From positions 1 through 64,000 of the forward strand of contig CAVRGG010000004.1 of NCBI GenBank assembly GCA_963720695.1: 64,000 nucleotides of DNA, written 5' to 3'. Below, one piece after another: positions 42,689 through 53,500 of this stretch. A program made the position numbers and the translations under genes. Numbering within the stretch: the stretch's first letter is position 1; each line of letters begins with the position of its first letter. The stretch is from UBA668 sp963720695. GTDB taxonomy: Bacteria > Actinomycetota > Acidimicrobiia > Acidimicrobiales > Ilumatobacteraceae. The notes under the pieces were generated by a model. It saw only the letters and a list, made by a program, of their open reading frames with translations, was not told where the DNA came from and ran no database searches.

Positions 42689-45600
42689 ATGAGGAAGGTC
42701 TCAGTCCACCTGGCGATGGCGGCGATGCTGACAATGCTGTTCAGCTCGATCCCGCTCACCTCGCCAGTTCACGTGGAGGCATCCGACGGGTTGGTACCCG
42801 GCACGGTGCCCCACTACTACGGTCCCTATCCCAACTACGCGAACAGCCCGCTGAAGATGTCCGATGCTCTCATCGACTTCAGCGGCGGCGGCGGTGACGG
42901 GGCAGGGGCGGTGGCAACCGTCAACCCGACCACCGGCGCCATCACGTCGGTGGACGTGACCGACGGAGGGACCGGCTACACGTCGGCCCCTGCCGTGACG
43001 GTGACCAGCGCGGTCGCCGGCGGCTCGGGCGCGACGCTGACCGCGACGGTGGCAAAGGGTGTCACCTCGGTCGACGTCGTCAACGGCGGCCATGGCTACA
43101 CCGCACCGCCGAACGTCACCATCGTCGGTGACGGCAGCGGCGCCACGGTGGACGTCAACATGTCGGGCTACATCGGCTCGATCGTCGTCGGACTCGGCGG
43201 CTCCGGCTATTCGCAGCCGATCGCCGAGATCGAGGCTCCCCTCGATGCCAACGGACTTCCCGTGCCGGGAGGCATCCAGGCCACGGCGACCGTCGTCGTC
43301 ACCGACGGCGCAGTCACCGCGGTGAACATCGTCAACCCCGGCGCCGGATATCTCCGTGAGCCCGGGGTCTACATCACCGAGCTCGGCAGCGACGCCAACG
43401 GCGCAGCAGTGCGAGCAACGGTCACCATGGACACCATCGACTCGATCGACATGGTGACCACGGGCTCGGGCTACACGCACGCCACGGTCAGCATCCCCGC
43501 TCCCACCGAGTTCGGAACTCAGGCCAGTGCGACGACCGTCGTCAGCGGTGCCGTCGTCTCGGTGAACGTCGTCGCCGGCGGAACCGGCTACGTCACGCCG
43601 GGCGGCATCAAGAAGTTCGTCGACACGCTGCCGGGCCTCGGCGAGGCCAACAAGAACAACCTCGGTCAGTACATCCCCATCGCCGTTCCCGACACGACGA
43701 CCTACCCGGGAAGTGACTACTACGAGATCGCCGTCGTGCAGTTCCGCGAGAAGATGCACAGCGACATTCCCGCCACCCTGCTGCGTGGCTACGTCCAGCT
43801 CTCGACCAGTGTGGTCCCCGGCAAGCACGTCGCCCTCGGCAACGCCAACCTCGACACGACCAAGCCCGACACCCCGATCACGGTGAACGGCCTGGCCGTC
43901 TACGGCGTGGACGACCCGCACCAGTACGGGCCGTTCATCATGGCCACCAAGGACCGCCCCGTTCGGGTGCTCTACCGCAACCTGCTGCCGACCGGCGTCG
44001 ACGGCGACCTCTTCATCCCGGTCGACACGACCGTGATGGGGTCGGGCATGGGGCCGGCCGGTGCGAACATGACCGAGACCGACTCCCAGAACCCGATGTG
44101 CGGAGAGACCCCGAAGCCGGTGTTCTGCTACACCGAGAACCGCTCCGAGATCCACCTCCACGGCGGCATCACCCCGTGGATCAGCGACGGAACGCCGCAC
44201 CAGTGGATCACGCCGGCCGGCGAGAGCACCGTCTACCCCAAGGGCGTGAGCGTCCAGAACGTGCCGGACATGCCGGATCCGGGCCCCGGCGCGATGACGT
44301 TCTTCTACACCAACCAGCAGAGCGCTCGCCTGCTCTTCTACCACGACCACTCCTACGGCATCACCCGGCTCAACGTGTACGCGGGCCAGGCAGCCGGCTA
44401 CCTCATCACCGACCCGACCGAGCAGAAGCTCATCGCCAACGGCACGCTGCCGTCGACCCAGATCCCGCTGATCCTCGCCGACAAGACGTTCGTGCCGAAC
44501 GATGCCCAGCTCGCCCAGGAAGACCCGACGTGGAACAAGGCGAAGTGGGGCGGCGAGGGCAACCTCTGGATGCCGCACGTCTACATGCCGATCCAGAACC
44601 CGACCCAGAGCTCCGGCACCAACATCTACGGCCGGTGGGCGTACGGCCCATGGTTCTGGCCGCCGACAACCGGCGTCACCTACGGTCCCGTCGACAACCC
44701 CTACTTCGACCCCAGCTGCGACACCGACACGGGTGCGACCTGTGAGCCGGCGCTGATCCCGGGCGTCCCCAACGTGTCGATGGGCATGGAGTCGTTCAAC
44801 GACACCCCGCTCGTCAACGGCACCGCCTACCCGACCACGACGCTGCAGCCGAAGGCTTACCGCTTCCGGTTGTTGAACGCTTCCGACGACCGCTACTTCA
44901 ACCTGGCGCTCTACCAGGCCGACAGCACCGGGACCGAGGTCGCGCTGAACGCCGACGAGGTCGCCGCCGCCAAGGACGAGCCGACCATCGCTCCCACACC
45001 CGACACCTCGAAGAGCCCGCAGGGCCCGAACTTCATCCAGATCGGGACCGAGGGAGGCTTCCTGCCGACGCCGGTGATCGTGCCCAACCAGCCGATCTCG
45101 TACGTGATGGACCCCGCACGGTTCGACGTGGGCAACGTCGACAAGCACGCGCTGTACATCGCCCCTGCCGAGCGGCTCGACGTGATCGTCGACTTCTCCA
45201 AGTTCGCCGGCAAGACGCTGATCCTCTACAACGACGCCCCGGCTGCCAACCCGGCACGTGACCCGCGCTACGACTACTACACCGACAACGCGGATCTCAC
45301 CAGCTCCGGTGGTGCGCCGACGACCCTGCCCGGCTACGGACCCAACACCCGCACCGTGATGCAGATCAAGGTCGCCGCCACGACACCCTCGGTGCCCTTC
45401 AACTACAGCCGCCTCGTGTCGGCCTTCAGCCACAAGTCCGACGGCAGCGGCGTGTTCGAGAGCTCGCAGAACCCGATCATCGTCGGGCAGGGCGCGTACA
45501 ACGCGGCCTACGGCACCTCGTTCCGGACCACCGCTCCCTACGACGGCTACGTCCGGATGACCGACGCCGCGCTCTCCTTCAAGACCCTGGCCAACGGCGC

Positions 45601-47182
45601 CGGCGGGGCGGCACTCACGATCCCGCTCGAGATGAAGGCCATGCACGACGAGCAGGGTGCCGCCTTCGACCCCGTGTACGGACGGATGTCCGGGATGATG
45701 GGGTTGGAGGATCCTGCAGCACTCACCGGTGCCCAGAACGTGTACCTGTACCCGTTCATCAACCCGGCGACGGAGACCTTCAAGGGCATCCAGTTGCCTC
45801 CGGGCGTGAGCGTCACTCCCATCAGCAGTGCCGCCGACGGCACGCAGATCTGGAAGATCACCCACAACGGCGTCGACACCCATGCCATGCACTGGCACCT
45901 CTACGACGTCCAGGTGGTCAACCGCGTCGGCTGGGACGGCATCATCCGACCTCCGGGGACCGATGAGATCGGGTGGAAGGACACCGTCCGCGTCGCTCCG
46001 CTCGAGGACACGATCGTCGCCATGCGCCCGATCATCCCGAAGCTTCCGTGGGCGGTCCCCGACAGCGTCAGGCTCCTCGACCCCACCATGCCAGAAGGCT
46101 CCACCACCTCACCGTTCAACCAGACGGCACCCGGCGGCGTCGCCCTCAACATCACCAACACCAAGGTGAACATGGGCTGGGAGTACGTGTGGCACTGCCA
46201 CCTGCTGAGTCATGAAGAGATGGACATGATGCGCCCCGTCGAGGTCTCGGTGAAGATGACCAAGCCCGACGCCTCGACGCTCACCCAGTCCGGCTCCACG
46301 AGCACGTTCACCTGGACGGACCGCACGCCGGTCGACATGGCCTCGATCGCGACGTGGGGCAACGCCAAGAACGAGATCGGGTATCGCCTCGAGCGGGCGA
46401 AGGTGACCGGCGGCGTGACCGGCGCCTACACGGTCGTGGCCCGCCCGTTGGCGAACGCCACCTCGGCATCCGACCTCACCCTGACGGCCGGCGGCTCCTA
46501 CAAGTACCGCATCGTCGCCTACAACACCGCCGGCGAGACGGCGTCGTCGAGCATCACCGTCACCTACCCGGTGTACACGGTCTCGGGCAGGGTCACCACC
46601 TCCGGCACGGGCCTCAACGGTGCCGTCGTCACGCTGTACAACGGCGTCGGCGACAACCTCGCCCACGTGACGACGGCGGGGAGCGGTGGCTCCGCGGGCA
46701 GCTACTCGTTCTCGGTGATGCCGGGCAGCTTCAAGCTGTACGTGCAGACGAACGCCACCGGGTACGCCAACCAGTGGTACGGCGGCGCTGACCAGGTGAA
46801 CGCGACGCTCATCCCGGTGACGTCGAACACGACGATCAACATCGCCCTCGCCGGGGCGCCGAGCTTCACGCTCTCGGGCAAGCTCACCCTCACCGGCGGC
46901 TACGCGAACGGTTCGACCCTCACCGGCGCGAACGTCAGCCTGTACGACGCCCTCACCGGCAAGTCGTTGCAGACCGTCACCAGCACCAGCCGGTGGCAAC
47001 TACTCGTTCACCGTCGTGGCCGGCAGCTACAAGCTGTACATCCGCACCAACAAGTCCGGGTACGCCAGCCAGTGGGTCGGGACCGGTGCGACGAGTCTGG
47101 GAACCGCGGAGATCATCACGGTGGGTGGTGCCGTCGTGAAGAACATCGCGGTGCACACCTGAGCCCCGTCCGCTCTGGGTGA
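42689..47182 (+). CDS. Giant secreted multicopper oxidase with N-terminal GGxGY repeats and C-terminal FN3/carboxypeptidase-regulatory-like repeats
   Basis: Oxidises a substrate (metal ion or phenolic) with four-electron reduction of oxygen. Order: signal peptide 1-32; six repeats of the form GGxGYxxxPxVxI over about 75-315; cupredoxin domains with copper motifs HLHGG (about 489-493), FYHDHSYG (about 549), HAMHWHLYD (about 1064) and WHCHLLSHEEMDMM (about 1168), which together supply the T1 and trinuclear ligands. Then come an FN3-like part and repeated beta-sandwich modules (SGRVTTSGTGLNGAVVTLYN). Near 46990 one extra C probably breaks the last repeat. Dropping it restores GGNYSFTVVAGSYKLYIR and a stop at 47162; as printed the frame ends at 47182. 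GAAGGAG precedes ATG 42689. It resembles large manganese-oxidase-type proteins, but the substrate is unproven. Confidence 0.85.
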   Translation: MRKVSVHLAMAAMLTMLFSSIPLTSPVHVEASDGLVPGTVPHYYGPYPNYANSPLKMSDALIDFSGGGGDGAGAVATVNPTTGAITSVDVTDGGTGYTSAPAVTVTSAVAGGSGATLTATVAKGVTSVDVVNGGHGYTAPPNVTIVGDGSGATVDVNMSGYIGSIVVGLGGSGYSQPIAEIEAPLDANGLPVPGGIQATATVVVTDGAVTAVNIVNPGAGYLREPGVYITELGSDANGAAVRATVTMDTIDSIDMVTTGSGYTHATVSIPAPTEFGTQASATTVVSGAVVSVNVVAGGTGYVTPGGIKKFVDTLPGLGEANKNNLGQYIPIAVPDTTTYPGSDYYEIAVVQFREKMHSDIPATLLRGYVQLSTSVVPGKHVALGNANLDTTKPDTPITVNGLAVYGVDDPHQYGPFIMATKDRPVRVLYRNLLPTGVDGDLFIPVDTTVMGSGMGPAGANMTETDSQNPMCGETPKPVFCYTENRSEIHLHGGITPWISDGTPHQWITPAGESTVYPKGVSVQNVPDMPDPGPGAMTFFYTNQQSARLLFYHDHSYGITRLNVYAGQAAGYLITDPTEQKLIANGTLPSTQIPLILADKTFVPNDAQLAQEDPTWNKAKWGGEGNLWMPHVYMPIQNPTQSSGTNIYGRWAYGPWFWPPTTGVTYGPVDNPYFDPSCDTDTGATCEPALIPGVPNVSMGMESFNDTPLVNGTAYPTTTLQPKAYRFRLLNASDDRYFNLALYQADSTGTEVALNADEVAAAKDEPTIAPTPDTSKSPQGPNFIQIGTEGGFLPTPVIVPNQPISYVMDPARFDVGNVDKHALYIAPAERLDVIVDFSKFAGKTLILYNDAPAANPARDPRYDYYTDNADLTSSGGAPTTLPGYGPNTRTVMQIKVAATTPSVPFNYSRLVSAFSHKSDGSGVFESSQNPIIVGQGAYNAAYGTSFRTTAPYDGYVRMTDAALSFKTLANGAGGAALTIPLEMKAMHDEQGAAFDPVYGRMSGMMGLEDPAALTGAQNVYLYPFINPATETFKGIQLPPGVSVTPISSAADGTQIWKITHNGVDTHAMHWHLYDVQVVNRVGWDGIIRPPGTDEIGWKDTVRVAPLEDTIVAMRPIIPKLPWAVPDSVRLLDPTMPEGSTTSPFNQTAPGGVALNITNTKVNMGWEYVWHCHLLSHEEMDMMRPVEVSVKMTKPDASTLTQSGSTSTFTWTDRTPVDMASIATWGNAKNEIGYRLERAKVTGGVTGAYTVVARPLANATSASDLTLTAGGSYKYRIVAYNTAGETASSSITVTYPVYTVSGRVTTSGTGLNGAVVTLYNGVGDNLAHVTTAGSGGSAGSYSFSVMPGSFKLYVQTNATGYANQWYGGADQVNATLIPVTSNTTINIALAGAPSFTLSGKLTLTGGYANGSTLTGANVSLYDALTGKSLQTVTSTSRWQLLVHRRGRQLQAVHPHQQVRVRQPVGRDRCDESGNRGDHHGGWCRREEHRGAHLSPVRSG

Positions 47183-47216
47183 CCGTGGCCGGCTCCGGCG
47201 GGAGCCGGCCACGGTC
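47181..47216 (+). terminator. Terminator hairpin after the multicopper oxidase gene
   Basis: GACCGTGGCCGGCTCC (47181-47196) and GGAGCCGGCCACGGTC (47201-47216) are perfect 16-bp reverse complements around GGCG. It lies 18 bp past the corrected stop at 47162, which supports that stop, since the printed stop at 47182 would fall inside the stem. Confidence 0.85.
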
Positions 47217-47311
47217 GCGCCCGGCTCCGCTCGCACCTGACGGGGTGCCGTCTGCGACAATGCGCCCTGGGGCAGCACGCGACCGCACGGTCGCCGACGA
47301 AGGGGTGTCGC

Positions 47312-49909
47312 ATGACCGCAGAGCACACAACCACTGATCGTTCGTCCGTCGATGTCGTCGTCGTCGGAGCCGGGTTCTCAGGGCTCTACCTCCTGTACCG
47401 GCTCCGCCAACTCGGCTTCTCGACACGGGTGCTCGAGGCGGCCGACGACGTGGGCGGCACGTGGTACTGGAACCGCTACCCCGGCGCTCGCTGCGACATC
47501 CCCACCACCGACTACACGTACTCGTGGGACCCGTCGCTGGAGGACGAGTGGACCTGGTCGGAGAAGTACGCGACCCAGCCCGAGATCCTCCGCTACGCCC
47601 AGTACGTGACCGACAAGCACGGCCTTCGCGACGGCATCGACTTCGAGACCAGGGTGGAGGGAGCCACCTGGGACGACGCCGAGTCCAAATGGCAGATCCG
47701 CACGAGCAGGGGCGAGACGATCACCTGCCGCTTCTACGTGATGGCGACAGGTTGTCTGTCACTGCCCAAGACGCCCGATGTGAACGGTGCCGAGCGCTTC
47801 CGTGGCGAGGTGTACTCCACCGCTCGCTGGCCCCACGAGGGCGTCGACTTCACCGGCAAGCGGGTTGCGGTCATCGGCACCGGATCGTCGGGCATCCAGT
47901 CGATCCCGCTGATCGCCCAGCAGGCTGCGCAGCTCACCGTGTTCCAACGGACGCCGAACTTCTCGGTACCCGCGCACAACGGACCGGTCCGGGAGGACAC
48001 CAAGGCCCGGCTCGAGGCGGACCGCGCTGCGTACCGCGAGGCAGCCAAGTACTCGCGTGGCGGGATCCCGGCCGAGCCCACCGAGCACAGCGCGCTGCTC
48101 TCCTCGCCGGAGCTGCGCCGCGAGCGTTTCGAGGCCGCGTGGGCAAAGGGCGAACTGTTCGAGATCCTCGGCATCTTCAACGACCAGGCGGTGAACCCCG
48201 CGGCCAACGAGATCGTCGCCGAGATGATCCGCGAGAAGATCCGTGGGATCGTCGACGACCCGGTCACCGCCGAGTTGCTCTGCCCCAAGGACCATCCGTT
48301 CGGCACGAAGCGTCCGTGTCTCGACACCAACTACTTCGCCACGTACAACCTCCCCCACGTGCGCCTCGTCGACCTCAGGGCGACCCCGATCGCCACCGTC
48401 ACCGAGACCGGCATCGACCTCCCCGACGAGTCGATCGAGTTCGACGCGATCGTGTACGCGACCGGCTTCGATGCCATGACGGGTGCGATCGTGTCGGTGG
48501 ACATCGCCGGTCGCGGCGGCGTCACGCTGAAGGAGAAGTGGGCCCACGGCCCCACCACCTACCTCGGCCTCACCACGACCGACTTCCCGAACTTCTTCAC
48601 CATCACCGGTCCGGGCAGCCCGTCGGTGCTCTCCAACATGATGGTGTCGATCGAGCAGCACGTCGACTGGGTGACCGACTGCCTCGACACGATGCGCAAG
48701 GAGGGCTGGACCACGATCGAGCCGACGCAGACCGCCGAGGACGGTTGGGTCCAGCACGTCAACGACTGCGCCGACATCACCCTCTACCCCACCGCCAACT
48801 CGTGGTACATCGGTGCCAACGTGCCCGGCAAGCCACGAGTCTTCCTGCCCTACCTGGGTGGCGTCGACGGGTACCGCCGGGTGTGCGAGGAGGTGGTGGC
48901 CAACGAGTTCCTCGGCTTCATGCTCACCGGCCCGCAGGGCGCCACCTGCCGCGACGGCGTCGTCCGCCGCGTCCAGCCCGATGTGGCGATGGTGCTCGAG
49001 CTGATGGAGCAGATGGGCCTGCCGCGGATGGAGTCCATGTCGCCCGAGGACGCGCGCATGTTCTCCGCAGCGATGTCGGCCGCCCGGCCGCCCGGACCCG
49101 AGGTCGGCGAGATCGTCGACGGCACGCTGCCCGGCGCCGACGGCAACGAGCTCGCGTTCCGTCGCTACACCCCGGCAACCCCCGGCCCGCACCCCCTCGT
49201 CGCCTACTTCCACGGCGGCGGATGGGTGTTCGGCAGCGCGGAGTCCGACGATCCGCTGTGTCGCGACCTGTGCGTCCGTGCCGACGTCGTGGTCGTCTCG
49301 GTGGACTACCGGCACGCGCCCGAGGCTCGCTTCCCCGCCGCCGCCGACGACGCGTTCAGCGCGGTGCGCTGGATCGCCGACCATGCCGACGAGCTCGGCG
49401 GGATTCCAGGGCAGCTCGTCGTGGCGGGATGGAGCGCGGGCGGCAACCTCGCCGCTGTGGTGGCGCAGCTCGCCCGCGACGCCGGCGGACCCGAGATCGT
49501 CGGGCAGCTGCTGCTCACGCCGGTCACCGACAGCGACCTCGCGACGGGCTCCTACGTGGAGAACGCCGAGGGATACATCCTCACGGCGCCGCTGATGACG
49601 TGGTTCTGGGATCACTATGCCGACCCCGCGGACCGCACCGATCCGAAGGCCGCGCCGTTGCGCAACCCGGACCTGTCGAACCTTCCGCCGGCGATGATCG
49701 TGACGGCCGAGTTCGACCCGCTGCGCGACGAGGGCAACGCCTATGCGGCAGCGCTGCGCGCCGCGGGCGTCCCGGTCCAGCACCTGCAGGCCCGCGGGCA
49801 CACGCACACCTCGGCGACGATGGTCGACGTCATCATCTCCGGTGCGTCCGTCCGAGCGGAGATGGCCGACGCGCTGCGCGGCTTCTTCGGCGCGAGGGTT
49901 CCTGCCTGA
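47312..49909 (+). CDS. Baeyer-Villiger monooxygenase-like flavoprotein fused to an alpha/beta-hydrolase esterase
   Basis: Bifunctional 865-residue protein. Residues 1-about 560 are a class B flavoprotein monooxygenase: FAD motif GAGFSG at 19-24, the BVMO motif GGTWYWNRYPGARCD at 48-62 and a second Rossmann motif GTGSSG near 189-194. Residues about 570-865 are an HSL-type esterase: HGGG with His634, nucleophile Ser708 in GWSAGGN, Asp in AEFDPLRDE near 800, and His in GHTHTS near 829. A BVMO would turn a ketone into an ester and the fused esterase would hydrolyse it. The classical fingerprint FxGxxxHxxxW reads FRGEVYSTARW at 163-173, with Ser169 in place of His, so activity may be atypical. The stop is next to the Crp/Fnr gene. 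Confidence 0.85.
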   Translation: MTAEHTTTDRSSVDVVVVGAGFSGLYLLYRLRQLGFSTRVLEAADDVGGTWYWNRYPGARCDIPTTDYTYSWDPSLEDEWTWSEKYATQPEILRYAQYVTDKHGLRDGIDFETRVEGATWDDAESKWQIRTSRGETITCRFYVMATGCLSLPKTPDVNGAERFRGEVYSTARWPHEGVDFTGKRVAVIGTGSSGIQSIPLIAQQAAQLTVFQRTPNFSVPAHNGPVREDTKARLEADRAAYREAAKYSRGGIPAEPTEHSALLSSPELRRERFEAAWAKGELFEILGIFNDQAVNPAANEIVAEMIREKIRGIVDDPVTAELLCPKDHPFGTKRPCLDTNYFATYNLPHVRLVDLRATPIATVTETGIDLPDESIEFDAIVYATGFDAMTGAIVSVDIAGRGGVTLKEKWAHGPTTYLGLTTTDFPNFFTITGPGSPSVLSNMMVSIEQHVDWVTDCLDTMRKEGWTTIEPTQTAEDGWVQHVNDCADITLYPTANSWYIGANVPGKPRVFLPYLGGVDGYRRVCEEVVANEFLGFMLTGPQGATCRDGVVRRVQPDVAMVLELMEQMGLPRMESMSPEDARMFSAAMSAARPPGPEVGEIVDGTLPGADGNELAFRRYTPATPGPHPLVAYFHGGGWVFGSAESDDPLCRDLCVRADVVVVSVDYRHAPEARFPAAADDAFSAVRWIADHADELGGIPGQLVVAGWSAGGNLAAVVAQLARDAGGPEIVGQLLLTPVTDSDLATGSYVENAEGYILTAPLMTWFWDHYADPADRTDPKAAPLRNPDLSNLPPAMIVTAEFDPLRDEGNAYAAALRAAGVPVQHLQARGHTHTSATMVDVIISGASVRAEMADALRGFFGARVPA

Positions 49910-50598
49910 ACGTCGGCCCGTCCAACCCCGAGCAACCCCACCATGAGCTGCTCGACGCGCTGACACCGGAACAACGCGGCGCCGTGACCGCGATCGCCTC
50001 GCATCGACGATTCGAACCCGGCAAGATGATCTTCCTCGAAGGCGACGTCGCCGACGCGCTCCATCTCCTGGTGGAAGGGCGCGTCGCGGTTCGAGTCGCC
50101 ACACCGGCGGGCGACGTCGCGACGCTCACGGTGCTCGGTCCGGGTGACTGCTTCGGGGAGGTCGCGCTGCTCGGCGGGTACCACCGGCGAACCGCATCGA
50201 TCATCGCGCTCGAAGCGGTGGAGACACTCGTCGTGTCGCGACGAGAGTTCGACGAGCTCCGTCTTCGTCAGCCGGCGGTCGAGCGATTCCTCGTTGCGGT
50301 GCTCGCTCGGCAGGTCAACCGCCTCACCGCCCACCTCACGGAGGCGCTGTACATCCCGGTCGAGACGCGGCTGGCGAGGCGCCTGTGTGATCTCGCGGCG
50401 ACCTATTCGAACGTGGGCGACTCGAGCGAGGTGGTGCTCCCGCTCACGCAGACCGATCTGGCCAGCATCGTCGGGACGTCTCGGCAGACCTGCAATCGAA
50501 TGCTCCGTGAGTTCGAGGCGTCGGGCCTCCTCCGTCTGGAACGGGGCCGCACGACGATCACGGACCTGCGTCGCCTTCGGGACTTCGCCGGCGGCTGA
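49906..50598 (+). CDS. Crp/Fnr-family transcriptional regulator
   Basis: cAMP-receptor-type regulator of about 230 residues. The N-terminal cyclic-nucleotide-binding domain includes FEPGKMIFLEGDVADALHLL and GDCFGEVALLGGYHRRTASI. The C-terminal winged HTH includes TQTDLASIVGTSRQTCNRML. No ATG, GTG or TTG is in frame before GTG 49982, which would cut off the first helix (LLDALTPEQ). The start is therefore uncertain. It may be CTG 49906, overlapping the previous stop, or ATG 49943 if one base is missing there. Its 3' end overlaps the convergent cyclase gene by 41 bp. Since a cyclase is adjacent, cAMP is the likely ligand; the FGEVALLGGYHRRTAS pocket has the usual Glu and Arg. Confidence 0.82.
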   Translation: MNVGPSNPEQPHHELLDALTPEQRGAVTAIASHRRFEPGKMIFLEGDVADALHLLVEGRVAVRVATPAGDVATLTVLGPGDCFGEVALLGGYHRRTASIIALEAVETLVVSRREFDELRLRQPAVERFLVAVLARQVNRLTAHLTEALYIPVETRLARRLCDLAATYSNVGDSSEVVLPLTQTDLASIVGTSRQTCNRMLREFEASGLLRLERGRTTITDLRRLRDFAGG

Positions 50599-53500
50599 CC
50601 TGGGCGCGATCCGTCACGATCCGGAACCACGGGTACGCCGAAACGCCCAACCGCTCCTCCAGGGCCTCGAGCTCGGATCGACTCGACACGTCGAGCTCAC
50701 GGTGACCGGCGAGGTCGACCAGCGACTTCGCCTGCAGGCACAGGCAGACCTCGCCATCGGCACTCACCCGGCGCGCCGCATCGAGCGCGCACTCGATCAT
50801 GGTGGCGGCGGCGGCGTCGTCACCCACCGCACACAGCGCCAGCGCGAGGTGCCGCCGCGCCATGATCGGGAGCAGATGACCGGCCCCGAACGCGTCACAT
50901 TCCTCCACCATCGCTCTCGCCTGCTCGACCGCCGCCCGCGCGCGACCCTCGAGCAACAACACCTCCACCAGCGTGACGTCGCGGAAGCACGCGAGCTCGG
51001 TCTCCCCCATCTCTCGCAGTCGCTCGCTGCCCCGGCGGATGCTCGTGACCGCGTCGGCGGCAGCGCCGCGACGCCGCGCCGCTCGAGCGGCATGAGTCGA
51101 CGCCGCCCACGTCGCCGCTGTGAGACCCGCTGCGGCCAGCTCTCGCTGTGCCTCCACGGCAGTCCGATGGGCGCCGTCCGCATCGCCCAACTCGAGCAGG
51201 ATGGTGCTGCGATTGAGCGCGACGAGGGCCACACTCCAGCTGCTTCCCGCACGGCGGAAGTGCGCCTCACCGACCGAGTACCACGTCTGCGCTTCGGACC
51301 AGTCGCCGGCGTTGTCGGCAGCCAGACCGAGATTGCACGCGATCCCACCGGCAAGTAGGTCGTCGCCGAGATCGGCCGCGATCGCATGCGCCCGCCGACC
51401 GACCCCACCGCGCGACCGGTTCCCCTGTGCCGTGTCGATCTCGTCGACGAGCGCCAGCGCCATTGCCGTTTCGCGAGTGGCCCCCAACCGATCCGCGATT
51501 GCGAGGACACCACGGACCGCTCTGGCCGCCGCCGCGGCCCTTCCTCGGTCCAGCTCGACCCGGCCGCGTTCCACGGCGACTGCCACCGCCAGCAGGTCGC
51601 GCCCCGACTCGTGTGCTGGCATCGTCGCCAGGATCCGGTCGGCGCGGCCGAGCAGCAGCAGCGCCGACCGAATTCGGGCTGCCCGTGACGCCGAGCGCGC
51701 GCGGCGGATGAGAAGGCTGACCTGACGCTCGGCAGTCGCCCATGTCGTCGCCTCCGCAAGTGCACGTGCAACCTCTTCCTCGCGGCCGCACGCCGAGGCA
51801 GCGTCCGACCACCGCTCGGCGAGGTCGATGACGTCACGGGACTTCAGTCGACGACCAGCATTCCACGCAAGGCCGAACATGTCCGCCGCCTCGTCGGCCG
51901 CGCCGATGGCGGCGGCACCGGCACCGGCACGACTCGCGCTGAGGAGCGTGAAGTGATCGTTCTCCGCCATGGCCCACGCCCGAGCCACTCGGATCAGCTC
52001 GGCCACCGACAGGCCCCTGCCGTCGAGGTGAGCCGCCAGCCGACCGGCCATCTCCCGACGCTGCCTCACCGGGGTCGACGCGACGAGCGCCTGCACCAGC
52101 GCCTCGTCCCGGAAACGCCAACGATCTCGGCCGTCCGGCACCATGATGGACGCGAGTTCCCCAATCGACCTTCGGAGTGTCTCACCTGCGAGATCGCACG
52201 TCGCACTGAGGCCGTCGAGATCCACCTCGACACCGATCAGCGCCGCACCACGAGCCACCGTCCGCAGTCGCGATGGGATCCGATCGACTTCGCCGGCCAG
52301 GAGCGCCGTGAGCGACGCGGGGAGCTCCCCACTTCCACCATGCGTGGCGAGTCGCACGGCGAACCCCGGGTTGCCACGACTGGCCGAGACCAGTCGGGTG
52401 ATCGCCGAGTCGGCGAGGGGCACCTGACTCGCGTCGACCACGACCGCGCGGGTGTCCGTGCTGTCCAGCGCGCCCACCTCCACGATCACATGCTCGACGT
52501 GCTCGGGAATCGTGATCGCTCCTCCGCCGCGGTGCACGATCACCAGCGACGCGGCGGCGGATGCTGCGAGTCGCTCGAACACCAGCCGCGATCCCGGATC
52601 GAGGTGGTCGGCGAGGTCGACCACGACCCGCGGCTCCGTCCCCAGGCGCTGCACCAGCTTCGACGCGAGGTGCTCGACCATCACATCCCGCTGCGCATCG
52701 ACCTCGCGGAGATTCGTGCCGGCATCCTCCTGGACCCTCGCCATCCGCCCGCCGTCGCCGTCCTCCGGCAGCAGCGCAAGGAGCCGTTCGGCCGCGCCGT
52801 ACGGCTCACCGACGTCGTCGACCGTGCAGTCCAGCAGCCACCATCGACGAGCCACCGAGGTCAGGGCCTCCCGGACGAGTCTCGTCTTGCCGATGCCCAC
52901 CGTCCCGACCACCTCGGTGACGCCGTTCGACATCGCGCCCAGACGGCGCCGGAGGACGTCGAGCTCCCTGACCCGGCCGCGAAATTCGACGGGGCGACGG
53001 TCGGAGAGGCCACCTGGCGCGCTCGTCCCCACCTCGCCGACGATGACCGACGCGCGGCGACCGCGCGTCACGAGCGGTATCGAGGACCACGCGGGTGTGA
53101 GGCCCGGCGCCTGCTCGAGTGCCTCTGCCGTCACCCACACCGAACCGGGTGGCGTGGCCTTCATGACCCTCGCTGCGATGTTGGTGGTGTCGCCGAGCGC
53201 CGCCAACGTCCGTCGCTCGGGATGGCCGATGATCGCGCGGAAGACCAACCCGGCGTTCACGCCCGCTCGGGCGACGGTTCCCACACGGTTCGCGGCCGCA
53301 ACGACCTGACGCACGGCACCCACCACCCGCTCGACGTCATCTCCCTCACCCGCCACCGCGCCGGAAGTGACCAGCACGGCGATGCCGTCACCGGCGACGT
53401 CGGTGCACAGTGGCACCACCCCGAAACGTTCTGCCACCTCACCGATCGCATCGAGCACGGGCACGAGGACGTCGGCGAAGCGCTGGGTCGAGCCGCCGAT

